The position numbers were made by a program, and so were the translations under genes. The notes beneath the pieces are model-generated. The model worked only from the letters and a program-made list of their open reading frames with translations. It was not told the DNA's origin and ran no database searches. From Kutzneria sp. 744 (GTDB lineage: Bacteria; Actinomycetota; Actinomycetes; Mycobacteriales; Pseudonocardiaceae), in assembly GCF_000568255.1 (NCBI RefSeq), contig NZ_KK037166.1:2724976-2788975 (forward strand): a stretch of 64,000 bases of DNA, in the 5' to 3' direction. This document shows, piece by piece, positions 9,462 through 17,477 of this stretch. Numbering within the stretch: the stretch's first letter is position 1; every line of letters begins with the position of its first letter.

Positions 9462-12400
9462 ATGGCGTTGCCGCAGATGGTGCACCGCCCCCAGACGCAC
9501 CTGCTCACGGACGCCGACTCCGTCGCCGTCGCGGTGGACCGGATGCTCGTTCATCTGAAGTCGACCAGGAACATGGGCCTGGAGCAGGTGTCGGCCAAGG
9601 TGCTGCTCGTACTGGAGAAGCACGCCGAGAAACTGCCGCCCGCGCCGGGGTGGGGGCCGTCCGACGGGTCGATCTCTAGATCGACCTGGCGCCGCTACCG
9701 CATCGGGGCCACCAAATGCCACCCGTCGGTGGTCAGAGCGCTGGCGATCGCCGCCGAAGTCACCCCAGGCGACATGGCGGTGCTCAACCGGTTGCTGTCG
9801 CCGAACGCGCCGGCCGGACTGCGACCGCGAGAACAGAATGCGCAGGTCCTGGTCGAGCGGCTGAACAACCGGGCGGTGCGCGAGGTGACCAGCCGCGGCG
9901 GCCGTGCCAAGCCGTTGCGCGACCTGTACGTGCCGCGTACCCCAGAACAGCCCTTGCTGCGCGACGTACTCGCCGGAACGTCAGGCTGCGTCGCAGGCGA
10001 GGCCGGAACAGGCAAGACGAGCCTGCTCTGGAGCCTGCAGAGGCAGCTCGCGGGGGCACAGCGAAGACCGATCATGCTTCGGGCAGTCGACCTCATGACC
10101 GAACACGGCAGCCTGACACCGGAGGTGCTGGACGACGCGCTGGCCTCGCCCCACCGCGTGCGCCGGGTCCTGCTGCTCGACTCGGTCGACCTTCTCCTGC
10201 ATGAGGTCGCCGATCGCGACGTTCTCGACGTGGTGATCTCAGCGGCGGCTCGGCGGCAGGTTCCGGTCGTGATGTCCTGCCGCACCTCAGAGATGTCGGC
10301 GCTGGACGACGTCTGGACCGCTCCGAGCCGCCGGAGATGGGACCTGGGCGACTACGACCACCGCGAACTGCGGGACGCCGTCGCCGCGCTGAGCTCGGCG
10401 TACTACCGCGGCCACGCCGAGATCGACCACCGACACATCTACGACAAGGTGTTGCAGGCCGTAGTCGACGGGCTTCCGCTGAAGGAGGTCTGCGAACGGC
10501 CGCTGACACTGGGCATGCTGTTCGAAGTGGCGGTGGACAACGAGCCGGATATCGAGGTCGACGCCGACGAGCTGATGGACCGGTTCTGGGAGCATCGGGT
10601 GCCGCGGGACGACCGGTTGGGCATGTCCGGCGAGGCGGCGGGATCCGAGGCGGCGGCGGACTGCGGTCCGGTGGCCGAAGGTGTCGCGGAGCACATGCTC
10701 GTCGAAGGCCGACCCGAAGCGCTGCCACGCGAGCTGGCGTCCATCCGACTTCGCGGCGGTGCCCGTCGCAAGGACACGCCCCGCGCCGTGCGACTGCTGC
10801 GCAGCCGTGGCGTGTTCGTCCGGGGCGGCCAGGACGCTCCCGTGGCGTTCTTCCACCAGGTGGTTTTCGAACACGCGGCGGGCCGGCTTCTCTCGGGCAT
10901 GCCGACCGGCGGGATCGACGGACTGTTGGACCTGCTGACGGACAATCCCGACGACGCGTACCGGATCGCGGTGGCCGAGCAGGCGCTCGTGCAGATCGGC
11001 CGGAGTCGAGCGCCGGACGGGATCGGCGGCCATCTGCGGCGACTTCTCCGGCAGCAGGAGTCCGCGCTGCTTTCCTTGGGACTGCGGGTCTACGCCCGGC
11101 TGTGGGACCCGGACGCCGATGTACGCGCCGTCGTGCGGGACACCTTGCGCACGTGCGCCAAGGAACTCGCCATCCAATATCTCAGCGCGTTGCCCGCGAC
11201 CAGGCACGCCGTCTTCGACGGGCGTTCCCCTCGGCTGGCCGAGGAACTGCGAGTGCTGTGGGGCCGGGGCGAGCCCGAGGTGCGCAAGGCACTCGTCGAC
11301 GTGCTGCTGCGGCTCGTCAACAGGATGCCGGCCACCGTCGCGGAGTTTGTCGACGGAACCTGCGCGGATCCGACCGGCTGCGCGGAGAAACCGTGTGGTT
11401 CGGCGGACTGCCTGTGGTCGTCCCTGAGCACCAGGCCCTGGGCTGAGATCGTCTTGAACAACAATCCGGTCGGCCGCCTGCTGGAGTCCCTGGCCGCGAC
11501 CCATCCGGACCGGACCTGGAACCGGTTGACGCATTTCTGTGCACGCGCGGCCCGCGCCGCACGCCCAGCCGTCATGGCCAGATGCCTGCGCCTGGCCGCG
11601 CGGTTCGTCGCCGACCGTCCCGCCGCGGTCTGGGAGTTCCAGCTGAAGATCGATCGGCTGCGCCCGAAGGGCAAAGCCAGTGGGGCGGGGAGCCGGGACT
11701 GGGTGGAGGTCGACCAGGCGCTGGCCGTACTGCTGGCGCACCGCTGGCGGACCGATGACCTCGCGAGTCGGGAGGCGCTGCTCGCGATGGTGCGATCGAC
11801 CATCGGCAAGGGAGCGTTGAATTCCCGGCAGCGCGTCACATTACTCGCGATAGGCGAGTGTGCCTCCGATTTGACCGAGGCCGAGGCGACCAGGCTGTTG
11901 GACGGCGTCGTGGACGACCTCGACCAGGGGTCGGTGGAGATCACGGCGAAGGTCGTGCTTCGCCGACTGCTGCTTCGCGACGGCGCCGACGAAGTCCGCG
12001 GCTGGGCGGCCGCCGCGTTGCGAGTGTTCGCGGACGCGGAGATCAACGAGCGGGCCGGGCTGGCCGCGAGGTTCGTCCGCAGCGCCCTTGACCACGACAG
12101 CGTTCCCGACACCCTCGTGGCCGAACTGGTGCGCCTGGCGTGGCCGCGCAACCGCCCTTCGATGAGTGACGAGGGGTTCTGGTTCGACAACAAGCGCATG
12201 AGCGCGTTGACCGTGCAGGCGGCGGCCGGCGGACACCGGATCGCCTGGCGGGCACTGAAGCGCCGCCGACAGGCCCGGGCGGCCGGCGATGACCCGGGTG
12301 CGCCCGACGTGGTCGTCGATCGTCGTTGCCGGCGCACGAGCCAGCGGGACCTCCGGTTCCTGCATGAGCTCCTCGACGACTGCCTCGTGCTCGCCGACGT

Positions 12401-13421
12401 CCACTGGCTCGCGCAGATGGTGGACAACGACCTGCACCCGGCCCGCGACGACGATCTTCGGTCGATCGATCCCCGCGCGCTGGACGTGCTCGACTCGCAC
12501 ATCGACCGGCTGGACGGGATCGTCGACGCGGCGCTGGCCCGCCGGGCCGATCGGAATCTGGTGAGCTCCGCGCTGAAGCTGCGGATCTTCCTGGTCACCC
12601 ACCGGCTCGGGCTCGTTCCGCCGGCGGCGATGCTGGTGGACCGCCTCTGGGTCGTCAAGGACCACAAGCTCATCGCCCTGCTGCTCAAGCTGCTGCAAGC
12701 CGTGCTCGACCGGCGGGACGCGGTGCCGTGGACGTACGAGGACCGGCAGGCACTAGACGACGCGCTGGTGCGGGTGCGGACCGTAGCCCACGCCGCGGGC
12801 GCCACGGACCAGCCGACGCAGCAGGGAAACGCGCTGGCCAAGCACTGGCGGGCGATCGAGCGCGACTGCCGGCGATGCGCGATCACGCTCACCGCACGGC
12901 TGAGCCAGCTGGACACGGCGGACCAGCGGAAACAGGCGGTGCTGCGCATCCGCGGTCAGATCGCCGAGCTGACCGACGTCGACGACCTGGTGCGGGTCCG
13001 CGGGCTCATCGAGTCGTTGGTGGCGCTGGACTCCGCGGCCGCGGCGGATCTGTTCGTCGCGGTGGTCGAGCGGACCGGCGCCGACTCCGCGCAGGGATAC
13101 GACAGCCATGCCGTATCCAGGCTCGTGTACCGGTGGTGGCAGGTGGTCAGTGTGCTCGTCGGCGGTGCGTCGTACGAGGTCTGGGCCAATGTCCTGGGGC
13201 GGCTGCGGGACGGTCCGTGGCAGTTGTTCCACCGGTTCGTTGAGATCAGCACGAAGCGGCGCCACGAGGACGAGGTGCCCGCGGACCTGAAGCGCCATGC
13301 CGGGCTCAGCCGGCACCGCGAGCGCGCGCTGCCCGCGGTGGAAAAACACGTTCGGCTGCATCGCCGGCAGCGGGGCGCGCCCGCAAGATGGACCGGACTG
13401 CGCGAGGTGCCCCTGGAATAG
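9462..13421 (+). CDS. Large STAND-like ATPase with helical-repeat C-terminus
   Basis: This is a 1,319-residue protein. I take ATG 9462 as the start because GAGG lies six bases upstream; the frame is open further left. Residues ~1-130 hold a helical segment with a possible DNA-binding look (STWRRYRIGATKCHP, then HPSVVRALAIAAEVTPGDM). The ATPase has the P-loop VAGEAGTGKTSLLWSL (Lys 185) and a Walker B RRVLLLDSVDLLL (Asp 240, 243), with VVMSCRTSE as sensor 1. From ~400 to the end it is helix after helix with HEAT-like spacing, as in STAND sensors. A Cys-rich patch around residues 634-650 (DGTCADPTGCAEKPCGSADC) may bind metal. I do not recognise a family. The layout matches antiviral STAND proteins: N-terminal effector or adaptor, NTPase, long sensor. 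The next gene starts 35 bp downstream and is probably cotranscribed. Confidence 0.72.
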   Translation: MALPQMVHRPQTHLLTDADSVAVAVDRMLVHLKSTRNMGLEQVSAKVLLVLEKHAEKLPPAPGWGPSDGSISRSTWRRYRIGATKCHPSVVRALAIAAEVTPGDMAVLNRLLSPNAPAGLRPREQNAQVLVERLNNRAVREVTSRGGRAKPLRDLYVPRTPEQPLLRDVLAGTSGCVAGEAGTGKTSLLWSLQRQLAGAQRRPIMLRAVDLMTEHGSLTPEVLDDALASPHRVRRVLLLDSVDLLLHEVADRDVLDVVISAAARRQVPVVMSCRTSEMSALDDVWTAPSRRRWDLGDYDHRELRDAVAALSSAYYRGHAEIDHRHIYDKVLQAVVDGLPLKEVCERPLTLGMLFEVAVDNEPDIEVDADELMDRFWEHRVPRDDRLGMSGEAAGSEAAADCGPVAEGVAEHMLVEGRPEALPRELASIRLRGGARRKDTPRAVRLLRSRGVFVRGGQDAPVAFFHQVVFEHAAGRLLSGMPTGGIDGLLDLLTDNPDDAYRIAVAEQALVQIGRSRAPDGIGGHLRRLLRQQESALLSLGLRVYARLWDPDADVRAVVRDTLRTCAKELAIQYLSALPATRHAVFDGRSPRLAEELRVLWGRGEPEVRKALVDVLLRLVNRMPATVAEFVDGTCADPTGCAEKPCGSADCLWSSLSTRPWAEIVLNNNPVGRLLESLAATHPDRTWNRLTHFCARAARAARPAVMARCLRLAARFVADRPAAVWEFQLKIDRLRPKGKASGAGSRDWVEVDQALAVLLAHRWRTDDLASREALLAMVRSTIGKGALNSRQRVTLLAIGECASDLTEAEATRLLDGVVDDLDQGSVEITAKVVLRRLLLRDGADEVRGWAAAALRVFADAEINERAGLAARFVRSALDHDSVPDTLVAELVRLAWPRNRPSMSDEGFWFDNKRMSALTVQAAAGGHRIAWRALKRRRQARAAGDDPGAPDVVVDRRCRRTSQRDLRFLHELLDDCLVLADVHWLAQMVDNDLHPARDDDLRSIDPRALDVLDSHIDRLDGIVDAALARRADRNLVSSALKLRIFLVTHRLGLVPPAAMLVDRLWVVKDHKLIALLLKLLQAVLDRRDAVPWTYEDRQALDDALVRVRTVAHAAGATDQPTQQGNALAKHWRAIERDCRRCAITLTARLSQLDTADQRKQAVLRIRGQIAELTDVDDLVRVRGLIESLVALDSAAAADLFVAVVERTGADSAQGYDSHAVSRLVYRWWQVVSVLVGGASYEVWANVLGRLRDGPWQLFHRFVEISTKRRHEDEVPADLKRHAGLSRHRERALPAVEKHVRLHRRQRGAPARWTGLREVPLE

Positions 13422-13456
13422 GGACGTGTCCCTCGCCTCGGCCGAAGGGGGTCACG

Positions 13457-15625
13457 ATGAGCTCGCCGGGTGAACAAGCAACCGTGGTCAACCGCGTGGA
13501 CGTCGGCACCGCAGGAGCGGTGGTGCAGGCCCAGCACATCGCCGGTGGGATCCATCTGCATTCGCCGTCGAGCGGTCTCCCGGCGGTCCCGAAGCAACTG
13601 CCCGCCGCCCCGGCCTTTTTCACCGGCCGGGAGGCCGAGCTCGCGGCGCTCGACCGGATGTCCGCCTCGGCGGGGATGATCGTGCTCAGCGGCCCCGCGG
13701 GCGTTGGCAAGACCGCGCTGGCACTGACCTGGTTGCACGGGGTGCGAACGCGGTACCCGGATGGTCAGCTGTTCGGCGATCTCCAGGCGTACGCGGGTGA
13801 TGGCGGGGTTTCCGCGGACCACATGCTCGGGATGTTCCTGCGCGCGTTGGGCGTTCCGGCGCGCGTGCAGCCGGTGGACATCGTGGAGCTGGCCGCCCTG
13901 TTCCGGTCGCTGACGACTGACCGGCGACTGTTGATCATGCTCGACAACGTGGCGGCGGCGAACGAGGTGGTGCCGTTGCTGCCCGGCCCGCCCGACGCGC
14001 TTGTCATACTCACGACGAGACAGCGCCTGCCTGGCTTGGTGGCCCGCGGCGCCCACGCGCTGGATCTGGGCCTGCTCCCCGAGGAATCGGCGCGGGAGCT
14101 CGTGCTGGACGTGCTCGGTGGGCACGGCATCAGCGCGACCCCGGCCGACGTCGAGCCGCTCGTGCACGCCTGCGGTGGTCTTCCACTCGCGTTGCGACTC
14201 GCCTTAGCCCAGCTGGCCTGCCGGCGGTGGAGCGGAGCCGGCGAGGTGGCCCGGCTGCTGGCGCACGGCCGGTCGCTGGACGTGTTCCAGGCCGATGAGC
14301 TCTCGGTGCGCACCGCGCTCAACCTTTCGTACCAGCGGTTGTCCCCATCTGCGGCGCGAGCGTTCCGGCTTGTGGGCGAGTATCCGGGCGCCGACTTCGC
14401 CTGCGCCGTCGCCGCCAGGGCGATCGCCACAGACCACGAAGAGGCCGGTAAGGAGCTGCAGGCGCTGGTCGATCTCCACCTCGTGGAGGAGCTGGATGTC
14501 GACCGCTATCGGATGCACGACCTCATTCGGCAGTACGCCAGGGAGAAGGCCGCCGCGGCCGACGGCGTAGACACGACTGACGCCGCCACGCTCCGGATGG
14601 GCGAGTGGTACCTGGCCGCCGCGCTGATCGCGGACCGCGCGGTGATGCCGACTCGGCGCAGGCTGGACGACTTCGTTGGCGATGTGCCGGGCACTCCGGC
14701 GTTCTCTGGGGCCGAAACAGCGCTCGACTGGGCCGAGACGCATCTTCCTCACCACCTGGCCGTGGTGCGACGCAGTGCCGGCCACGCGTTGTGCTATCGG
14801 CTAGTCGACGCCTTGTGGGGCGTGTTCCTGTATCGCAAGCACTACGCGGAGTGGTTGGAGAGCCACGAGATCGGCCTGCGCGCCGCCCGCGAAGATCAGA
14901 ATTTCCTCGCGGAAACGTTGTTGCTCAACCATCTCGGCCTCGGCCTGCACGGGCTCGGCCGGCTGGCCGAGGCACGGGGACTGTTCTTGCGTGCGCTGGC
15001 ACTGCACCGGGAGCACGGCGATCGGGTCGGCGAGGCAACCGCTCTCAACAGCATCGGCCTGGTGTTCCTCGCGGAGGAGCAATGGGACGATGCCTGTGCG
15101 TATTTCGAACAGGCTCTCGCCGCACAGGTCGAGCTGGGACAGCGACGAGGCGAGGCGCTGACGCGGGTCAACCTGGCGCGGGTTGACCTGAACATCGGTC
15201 GCACCTTATCGGCCCGAACGCATCTGGCCCTGGCCCGATCAGCGTTCGAGTCGTTGGCGGACCGCTACAACACCGCACGAGCGGACATGGCCCTATCCAC
15301 TGTGCACATCCATGATGGACAGTTCGATCAGGCGCGATGGCTGCTGACGCATTCGTTGACGGTGCTGTCCTCTCTCGGCGCCGACAAGGAGCTCGCGCGT
15401 GCGCACGACGTCCTCGCCGACCTCGCCAGCCGGGTGGGCGACCACCTGGCGGCCACCCGGCACCGAGACACCGCCGCACAGCATCGGTGGCGGGTCAGAT
15501 CATCATCGGGGGATCAAGCGCGGCGTCACGAGGCCCGGCAGCCGGGCGGGCACCTCGGGTTCGGGAACACCGACAAGGTCGTGGATCTCCCTGCGCAGAA
15601 GTGTGGCGAACAACCCGGGCCGTGA
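13457..15625 (+). CDS. NB-ARC/TPR STAND protein
   Basis: This 722-residue protein starts at ATG 13457 after GGGGG, seven bases upstream. The N-terminal ~45 residues (VDVGTAGAVVQAQHI, GGIHLH) are the short beta-rich tag that often precedes NB-ARC in actinobacteria. The NB-ARC has FTGREAELAALD, the P-loop LSGPAGVGKTALALTW, Walker B RRLLIMLDNV, sensor LILTTRQR, the GLPLALRLA motif and MHDLIRQYAREKA at the winged helix. TPR repeats follow (NHLGLGLHGLGRLAEA, NSIGLVFLAEEQWDDACAYF and others). The family includes AfsR-like regulators, but no OmpR-type DNA-binding domain is present here. The last ~40 residues run over the antisense relic at 15503 and look non-native. It follows the large ATPase closely, which suggests a joint role. 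Confidence 0.88.
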   Translation: MSSPGEQATVVNRVDVGTAGAVVQAQHIAGGIHLHSPSSGLPAVPKQLPAAPAFFTGREAELAALDRMSASAGMIVLSGPAGVGKTALALTWLHGVRTRYPDGQLFGDLQAYAGDGGVSADHMLGMFLRALGVPARVQPVDIVELAALFRSLTTDRRLLIMLDNVAAANEVVPLLPGPPDALVILTTRQRLPGLVARGAHALDLGLLPEESARELVLDVLGGHGISATPADVEPLVHACGGLPLALRLALAQLACRRWSGAGEVARLLAHGRSLDVFQADELSVRTALNLSYQRLSPSAARAFRLVGEYPGADFACAVAARAIATDHEEAGKELQALVDLHLVEELDVDRYRMHDLIRQYAREKAAAADGVDTTDAATLRMGEWYLAAALIADRAVMPTRRRLDDFVGDVPGTPAFSGAETALDWAETHLPHHLAVVRRSAGHALCYRLVDALWGVFLYRKHYAEWLESHEIGLRAAREDQNFLAETLLLNHLGLGLHGLGRLAEARGLFLRALALHREHGDRVGEATALNSIGLVFLAEEQWDDACAYFEQALAAQVELGQRRGEALTRVNLARVDLNIGRTLSARTHLALARSAFESLADRYNTARADMALSTVHIHDGQFDQARWLLTHSLTVLSSLGADKELARAHDVLADLASRVGDHLAATRHRDTAAQHRWRVRSSSGDQARRHEARQPGGHLGFGNTDKVVDLPAQKCGEQPGP

Positions 15626-15700
15626 GCTCAGCCGTTGTCCTGCGGTGGCGTAGCGTGCCTTCACCTCCGGCGCTGCCGCGGCGAGCAGCTGCGCTCGACC
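15503..15700 (-). pseudogene. C-terminal remnant of a GT-B-like gene
   Basis: The last ~63 codons (AQLLAAAAPEVKARYATAG, then LRREIHDLVGVPEPEVPARL) clearly match the C-terminus of the protein at 7984-9186. Upstream the similarity ends abruptly and no start exists. It is a truncated duplicate in the same orientation as the full gene, and its end overlaps the tail of the NB-ARC/TPR gene on the other strand. Confidence 0.8.
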
Positions 15701-15734
15701 GGGCCGGCCGCAGACAGCTCGGCAACGCCAAAGA

Positions 15735-15902
15735 TCAGCGGCTCTCCCCGGGGGTACGAGTAAGCAACATCCAAGAACTGATAACCGAGGTCTCAACTGT
15801 CTGGCGGGTGACGGGGAACTTGATCATCTCGGACACGACGAGCCGGCCGTCCTCGGTGTCCGCCTTCGTGGTCAGGGCGACGAACGACTCAAAGGCTTCC
15901 AC
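15735..15902 (-). CDS. Small ORF downstream of the winged-helix gene, probably truncated
   Basis: This 55-residue ORF starts at GTG 15902 with GGAAGG seven bases upstream and begins 18 bp after the stop of the leftward gene at 15921, so it was probably the second gene of that operon. It reads MEAFESFVALTTKADT, then GRLVVSEMIKFPVTRQT, which has coding character; the last ~15 residues do not. I think it is the first third of a larger gene cut when the GT-B relic was joined here. No function is assigned. Confidence 0.5.
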   Translation of the reverse strand: MEAFESFVALTTKADTEDGRLVVSEMIKFPVTRQTVETSVISSWMLLTRTPGESR

Positions 15903-15920
15903 GGCGTCACCTTCCGGTGA

Positions 15921-16328
15921 TCACTTGAGCTTGATGAACGTACCTTCACGCGCGAACAGGTTCTCGTAGTTGCCGACGCGAGCGTGAATCTGTTGGGTCT
16001 CGACCGCCCTGCCATCCCGCATCCGGTAAAGGCCGCGCGCGTGGATGGCTGCGGCCAGGTCGGCCGGGCGCATCATCCGGTTCGGCGCGTCAGCAAGGAC
16101 CATTTGCATGGCTGCATGCAAGGTCACGTGCCCCACCGACAGCTCAGCCGGTGGTCGAACGGCGTTGGCGTCGAACGCTAGGAGCGCCTCAAAGGTCTGA
16201 ACCCTGCGGTCGGCTTCGGCAAGCTGCGCGCGCAAGCTTTCGGCGACGCGTTTGGCTGCCTCGAGATCGGCTTCAAGCTCGTCTCGTCGGGCGGCCACCA
16301 CGCTCGCCACTTCGTCCTCGTACCCCAC
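15921..16328 (-). CDS. Coiled-coil plus winged-helix (HARE-HTH-like) protein
   Basis: This 135-residue protein starts at GTG 16328, preceded by GGAG five bases upstream. Residues ~5-50 form a charged coiled coil (DELEADLEAAKRVAESLRAQ). The C-terminal ~70 residues (LHAAMQMVLADAPNRMMRP, DLAAAIHARGLYRMRDGR, ending AREGTFIKLK) fit the winged-helix pattern of the HARE-HTH or restriction-associated wHTH type. Such domains read DNA modification or act as adaptors. It is divergent from the CBS-HEPN operon, and the strong palindromes at 16334-16387 lie directly upstream, so it may be an autoregulator. The domain call is from pattern only. Confidence 0.65.
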   Translation of the reverse strand: MGYEDEVASVVAARRDELEADLEAAKRVAESLRAQLAEADRRVQTFEALLAFDANAVRPPAELSVGHVTLHAAMQMVLADAPNRMMRPADLAAAIHARGLYRMRDGRAVETQQIHARVGNYENLFAREGTFIKLK

Positions 16329-16333
16329 GAGCA

Positions 16334-16387
16334 CTCCAAAGTTGTCGGACTGTGCGACATTTGGAGAACAGTCGCACAAGTTTGGAG
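16334..16387. promoter_or_regulatory. Nested-palindrome operator upstream of the wHTH gene
   Basis: Two interleaved inverted repeats are seen: TGTGCGAC (16351-16358) with GTCGCACA (16371-16378), and CTCCAAA (16334-16340) with TTTGGAG (16360-16366). A further TTTGGAG lies at 16381-16387. The inner CTCC is the complement of the ribosome binding site of the leftward gene, so a bound protein would block both transcription and the start region. This is a strong candidate for the target of the 15921-16328 product. Confidence 0.6.
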
Positions 16388-16667
16388 CATCGTCAACGGC
16401 TCCGGCGAACCCTGCGTGGTGAGCGCTGACCGAACCGCGCGGCCTCACACCCTGCTGGCACTGCTGTGGGGCTCGAACTCGTCGCTGCAATTCAGGATGC
16501 ATAGCGGTGCTCGTTGGCGGCTCCGCCTAGGACCGGGGCCGAAGGAGCCTGTGGCCGTCATACCTGGCCAGATCTCGCGGAGGGCTCCGACGTACTCGCA
16601 TCGGAGTCCCGCTAACCTTGGTCGAGTTGCCTCACGGAAGGTGCGGATCAAGTCGGTGGAGTCGTTT

Positions 16668-17477
16668 GTGGTGAACATACGCGGTGGCGCCGCAGCGCTC
16701 TTCGGGTCGCCGGGATTCTTCCGTGTAGGCCAGCTCGTGCCGGACGACCAGGACGTGCTGACGGTGAAGGTTGGCACGACAGTCGCCGACGCACTGAAAC
16801 TGATGCGCGAGAACAACTTCGACCAGCTCCCAGTGACGACGACGAGTGGACAGGTGATCGGCACGTTCACCTACCGCTCGTTCGCCCAGGGCATGCGTCA
16901 CCTGCCGGGACAGGCCCAAGTGCTGCAGGCGCCGGTGGAAGACCTGGTGGAGGAGTTGCACTTCGTCCGCGTTTCCGAAGATGTGAGCGGCATACTGCCC
17001 CACCTGGAGATCAACCACGCTGTGCTGGTGGGTGACGAGGACCGGCTGCTCGCCGTTGTCACGACCGCTGACGTGAGCCGGTTCTTGTGGCAGCGGACTC
17101 GACCGTTCGTGTTGTTGCGTGACATCGAACTCGCGATCCGCGATCTCATGCGCTCGTGCTGCACCGACGAGCAACTAGCGGGAGCGATAGCCTCTTGTGT
17201 TCCGTCGAACCCCGACAGCGCCAGTATGCGCTTGGAGGACCTGACCCTGACGCAGTTGCTGTCGGTGCTGCTGCACGGCCACAGCTTCGGCGCGTACTTC
17301 CGCCTAGCTTTCGGACGGAACCGAGACTTGGTGAACAACACGCTGTCCCAGGTGCACAAAGTCAGGAACAAGGTGTTCCACTTCCGCGACGAGGTGTCGG
17401 ATGCAGAACTTCGGCACCTCGTCGAGGTGGCGGGTTGGCTGCGTCGCAAGATCATGATCAGGGACGGTGCTCGGTGA
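16668..17477 (+). CDS. CBS-pair protein with C-terminal HEPN-like domain
   Basis: This ~269-residue protein. GTG 16668 is chosen because GGAG lies six bases upstream; in-frame GTG codons at 16641 and 16671 are alternatives. The N-terminal ~130 residues are two CBS repeats (VGTTVADALKLMRENNFDQL then VIGTFTYRSF; second ending VLVGDEDRLLAVVTTADVS), a ligand-sensing module for adenine nucleotides. The C-terminal ~110 residues are helical and include VHKVRNKVFHFRDEV, an R-x4-H motif (Arg ~233, His ~238) typical of HEPN ribonucleases of the Swt1-like kind. Its stop overlaps the start of the helicase-like gene (GTGA at 17474-17477), so the two are translationally coupled and probably form a complex. 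I infer a nucleotide-sensing RNase with its partner. Confidence 0.7.
   Translation: MVNIRGGAAALFGSPGFFRVGQLVPDDQDVLTVKVGTTVADALKLMRENNFDQLPVTTTSGQVIGTFTYRSFAQGMRHLPGQAQVLQAPVEDLVEELHFVRVSEDVSGILPHLEINHAVLVGDEDRLLAVVTTADVSRFLWQRTRPFVLLRDIELAIRDLMRSCCTDEQLAGAIASCVPSNPDSASMRLEDLTLTQLLSVLLHGHSFGAYFRLAFGRNRDLVNNTLSQVHKVRNKVFHFRDEVSDAELRHLVEVAGWLRRKIMIRDGAR

Noticed and set aside
10287-11741. 484-codon minus-strand frame inside the large STAND gene
   Set aside because: Shadow of the plus-strand gene, whose P-loop and Walker B are clear.
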